A DNA stretch of 64,000 bases from Medicago truncatula (lineage: Eukaryota; Streptophyta; Magnoliopsida; Fabales; Fabaceae), in NCBI RefSeq assembly GCF_003473485.1, contig NC_053045.1, forward strand, positions 52,680,494 to 52,744,493, given 5' to 3'. A program made the position numbers and the translations under genes. Position 1 is the first letter of the stretch; each line of letters starts with the position of its first letter. Below are positions 56,770-64,000 of this stretch, one piece after another. The notes under the pieces were generated by a model that was not told where the DNA came from, ran no database searches, and saw nothing but the letters and a program-made list of their open reading frames with translations.

Positions 56770-58018
56770 AATACCATCATAATATAATGCATTAATAATC
56801 ATATAATGCAAATTATACATATGCTTTTTATATGCTTTATAAGTCCGTTTTATACAGCTGAGAATTTTATTTTTATAGGGGTTTTTTTTTTTTTTTTTGA
56901 CACGGCTAAAATTTTACATCTAAGAAGGAGTTTATTGTGGTTAATTACAATTTACATCTAAATCACAAAGATTTAAAATGAGGAAAACTATAAAACTTTC
57001 TCTGAAAGTTGTGCAGTAAATCACTGACGTTAGTCTTAAATATGTTTGGCAGTATGTGTTTCAGTTTCTTCTCAAAAAGAAAAAACAATTGGCGCAAAAT
57101 AAAAATGCGTGTGTGTATATAAAAACATATATCAAGATAAATGACAATAGTATAATTAATATAACGTTAATCTTGATGACACATGAAATAATTAATAATA
57201 GATTAATGCAAAAAATTATACTCCCTCCATCCATTTTTCAAAATTTACGGGTATTAAGAAAAGTTGGAGTAATGTGTATATTATTACTAAATTTCTCTTT
57301 TATGTATACGAAAAGGATAATGCATTCTAGAAAGAAAAAAAAATAATACAAAATATTTGCATTATATGATTAATTTAGTAATGCGTATACTTGAAAATAA
57401 AAATTCACAAAATATTAGTAAATACGATATATAAATAGAAATTTTAAATCAGAAAAATAACTAAGGAAAAACATACAAATAAAATAGAAGGAAATAAAAC
57501 TTAAAAAAAAAAAAAAAATAAGACATGAACCAATTTTATTTTAGATTAAGTGAGGAAGATGTGTTAATATGAACATAGCGGTTGAAGAGACTTTCACTAA
57601 AAAAATAAAAAATAAAAATGAAGAATAAACAGAACATAAGGTGATTGGTGTATCCTAGCGTATCATAACTAATACATTTAAAATATGTATCTGACACACG
57701 ATAGAGCGAGAAAATTGATGTATCCGTATCACAGATAATTACCAATTTGATTCACAAACTAGAATTCTTTCGTTATCACTTGCAAGAGAAGACCAAGAAA
57801 TATATCAATTAATCACAAGAAAAGGAAGGCTCCGGTCACCGGTGGTGGCAAAAAGTTTGACCTTAAAACAAACCCTTGTTTGTCCCATGTGACTATACAA
57901 AATGTACGAAACTTCAAAGATGGTACCACCAATCACAAATTTGTATTTTTTTATATTTTAATTAGTCAAATCCTTTCAAGAGTCAAATATTCATGCAGGT
58001 CCTCTTTCTCTACTTTTT

Positions 58019-58027
58019 CTATATATT
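58019..58027 (+). promoter_or_regulatory. TATA box of the WRKY gene
   Basis: CTATATATT lies 106 bp upstream of the ATG at 58125, giving a leader of about 70-75 nt. Confidence 0.55.
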
Positions 58028-58124
58028 ACCATAAAGAGGGGTTTTGTTTGAAAAACCTAAAAGGTTTACAAAAGCAGATCAAGAACAAGAAGAAATAACA
58101 TCTAGTTTTTCTCAATTTCCATAT

Positions 58125-62208
<4,084 letters not shown>

Positions 62209-63308
62209 TTGGTGATTATTTATTTTAATGTAGTTACTTAGGAAATTCTATACTTTCTTTTTTTGATTGGATTTATGTATGTAATTAGAGAATTGAATTT
62301 TAGTGTATTATTCTGTATCTTGTTTTATTGAAATAATATGTTTTGTTTTATTTATGGTACATAATTTTTCTTTGAAAATTATTGACTGTGATAAATAAAC
62401 GACATATTAAAAACTCAAGTAATAAAATTGAATGACATGAAAGTAAAAATTGAAAACTATGAAAGAAAAAAAACACCAGAAACATGATTTTCAATCTCAT
62501 ACACACGTAACTAACAACCAAAGTCCAAAAAAGTTTTAACCGTCCAAGAAGCTTCCTCTTCACAGTTTACAAATTGTTGAAAATTTTGTTATGCACAACA
62601 TTTCCAGTGTCGGCTCATTGACTTTCGGTTGGAAAAATTTGACATATAATTATCATTAAGTAATAAATAAATCAAAGAGAAATATTAGCACAGATGAATT
62701 GACGTACAAATGTATTGGACGTATTTCACCATCACATGTAAGTTATCTGATGTGTTGCTCATAGCTAGTACTCTTTATGATATAATAATCACTTCTAGCT
62801 AGCTAGCATGTATGTGAAATATAACAAAGTCTCAGGAACAATTTCTTGGATGCTCAATGAAACTCAATTGATTTATCCTATTGCTTAATTGATGCGTGGT
62901 TATGTGTTTGTATATTGATTTGTGATGATAGGAAAAGAGAGGTTTTAGGATGGAAATATAAACATATTCCTGAAAATCCAACGATGGGAATAAAAATTCT
63001 CACATTAGTTACAATTACATTGGAACCACGAATTGTTCCTAGGTGTTAATTCCAAGTAAAATTATTGGGCTACTCTCCACTAGATACACTCTCCGGTCAC
63101 TATTATAAGCAAAAATCAACAATTATAGATTAGATATACATTATTTAATGAATGAATCTAAAATGCAAAGTTTTACTTATAATAGTGACCGAAAAGACAC
63201 GATCTCAATCCTCACCTTCACAAACGAAATGGTTCCCTCTTTCTTTATGTCGTCTTTTATGAATCTGATAATTATTTGCGTACATTATTGTCACACATTA
63301 ATAATTAG
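62209..63308. other. Gene-free interval downstream of WRKY
   Basis: WRKY 3'UTR first, then AT-rich DNA with the MITE at 63091-63194. No further gene is seen. Confidence 0.5.
63091..63194. mobile_element. Short MITE (Stowaway-like)
   Basis: CTCCGGTCACTATTATAAGC at the left pairs with the right end, which reversed reads TTTTCGGTCACTATTATAAG. The element is about 104 bp. The ends resemble Stowaway-type elements (CTCCGGTCACTATTATAA), but a TA duplication is not clear. Confidence 0.7.
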
Positions 63309-63538
63309 TGTTAGTTAACTGTTAGAGTTAGTTAACTATTAGTGTGGTTAGTTTTATAACAGTTACTTGAAATGTAAGTAACAAGGTTCTTAAGTGTAGT
63401 TAGTTGAGATGCTTGATATATAAGCAAATTACATGTTGTAACTCATAATAAGTAATTGAATAAACTTTGATTCTTTCAACTAGTGTTATTCTTCTTCTCT
63501 CTAAATCCTTCTTCCAAATTAACAAACTTGTTCCAACA
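63309..63538 (+). repeat. 5' LTR of a copia-type retrotransposon
   Basis: A 230-bp segment starts TGTTAG and ends CAACA, with a TATA-like gatatataag at about 63414. It is followed within a few bases by ctgatatcaagagc, a primer-binding site like those complementary to initiator methionine tRNA (TGGTATCAGAGC). The 3' LTR is outside the window, so the boundaries rest on these signals only. Confidence 0.7.
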
Positions 63539-63584
63539 AACTGATATCAAGAGCCCCTGGTTCGATCTCTAACAAGCTTCAACA

Positions 63585-64000
63585 ATGGCGGCACAATCAA
63601 ACAATGACCAATTCCAATTGAATCTTCCAATATTCAAGGGACATAATTATGATAGGTGGTGTTCGCAGATGAAAGTTATATTCATATTCCAAGATGTGTT
63701 TGAAATCGTGAATGATGGTGTTCCAATTCTGCAAGAGAATGCAACCGAAGCTCAGAGAACTGCAAATCGAGAATTGAGAAAGAAAGATGCAAAAGGCTTG
63801 TTCCTAATTCATCAGTGCATTGGCCCTAATATTTTTTTAGAAGATAGTTGATCAAGAATTTGCAAAGGGTGCTTGGGATATATTCTCAAGAACGCTTATC
63901 GTGGTGATGAGAAGATCAAGAAGGTGAAGTTGCAAGCTTTAAGACGCCAGCATGAACTCCTTCAGATGTCAGATCAAGATTCTTCAAATTAGTGCTATTC
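63585..64000 (+). pseudogene. Copia-type gag, frameshifted, cut by the window edge
   Basis: The ATG at 63585 opens MAAQSNNDQFQLNLPIFKGH and continues with YDRWCSQMKVIF, the N-terminus of plant copia gag (UBN2/DUF4219 type). The frame is broken at about 63836 (stop at 63849-63851) and shifts again near 63893. Recognisable gag residues continue in the other frames to the window end. The copy is inactive; the rest of the element lies beyond 64000. Confidence 0.85.

Larger units (their letters stand above)
54519..58018. other. Gene-free interval upstream of the WRKY gene
   Basis: No gene is supported over about 3.5 kb. It contains micro-insertions at 54790, 55371 and 56718, many A/T runs, and a Stowaway-like end (ctccctccatcc) at about 57222 without a clear partner. 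The last part is the WRKY promoter. Confidence 0.5.

Noticed and set aside
57222-57280. Stowaway-like end ctccctccatcc
   Set aside because: No matching opposite end with a TA duplication could be located nearby.

Overview
The window is AT-rich plant nuclear DNA. Intron-split genes with GT..AG junctions, plant-only families (HIR, MCTP, WRKY group IIb, SAG39-type protease) and plant mobile elements (PIF/Harbinger, hAT, Stowaway, copia, LINE, tRNA-derived retroposons) all show this. The repeat types and protein sequences look most like a legume, probably Medicago or a relative. That is inference; no database was searched. Exon boundaries below were worked out by hand from splice sites and reading phase. 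In every complete model the exon lengths sum to a whole number of codons.

Layout. 29-1000 (+) is the 3' end of a HIR-type band-7 gene. 1875-3656 (-) is a divergent mitochondrial porin (VDAC) with a break in its middle. 5984-9100 (-) is a single-exon MCTP protein with four C2 domains. 11465-12509 (-) is an RTM2-like small-heat-shock-domain membrane protein. 16230-17788 (+) is a pectate lyase. 19676-28004 (-) is a 13-exon YLPM1-like nuclear ATPase/kinase-fold gene. 28145-33900 is a transposon block: a hAT element nested in a Stowaway MITE, a fold-back element, a short tRNA-derived retroposon and a decayed LINE. 34788-36437 (-) is an atypical Hsp70 (HSP70-8 type) with a 5'UTR intron. 38494-39631 (-) is a papain-like cysteine protease. 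41261-48018 (-) is a 16-exon delta-1-pyrroline-5-carboxylate dehydrogenase (ALDH12A1). 50144-51747 is a decayed PIF/Harbinger transposon. About 6 kb of gene-poor DNA follows. 58125-62208 (+) is a WRKY group IIb transcription factor. From 63309 to the window end lies the 5' LTR and broken gag of a copia retrotransposon.

The genes do not form a pathway. They are ordinary, independently transcribed plant genes, several with roles in stress, defence or senescence (HIR, RTM2-like, Hsp70, protease, P5CDH, WRKY). No obviously new multi-gene system is present.

The most unusual signal is at small scale. At least fourteen places carry a 12-31 bp insert, usually ending in an A (or T) run, flanked by direct repeats of 10-18 bp. 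They look like extremely shortened retroposon insertions. Two complete tRNA-like retroposons of about 80 bp, also with direct repeats, lie in the same window and could be relatives.
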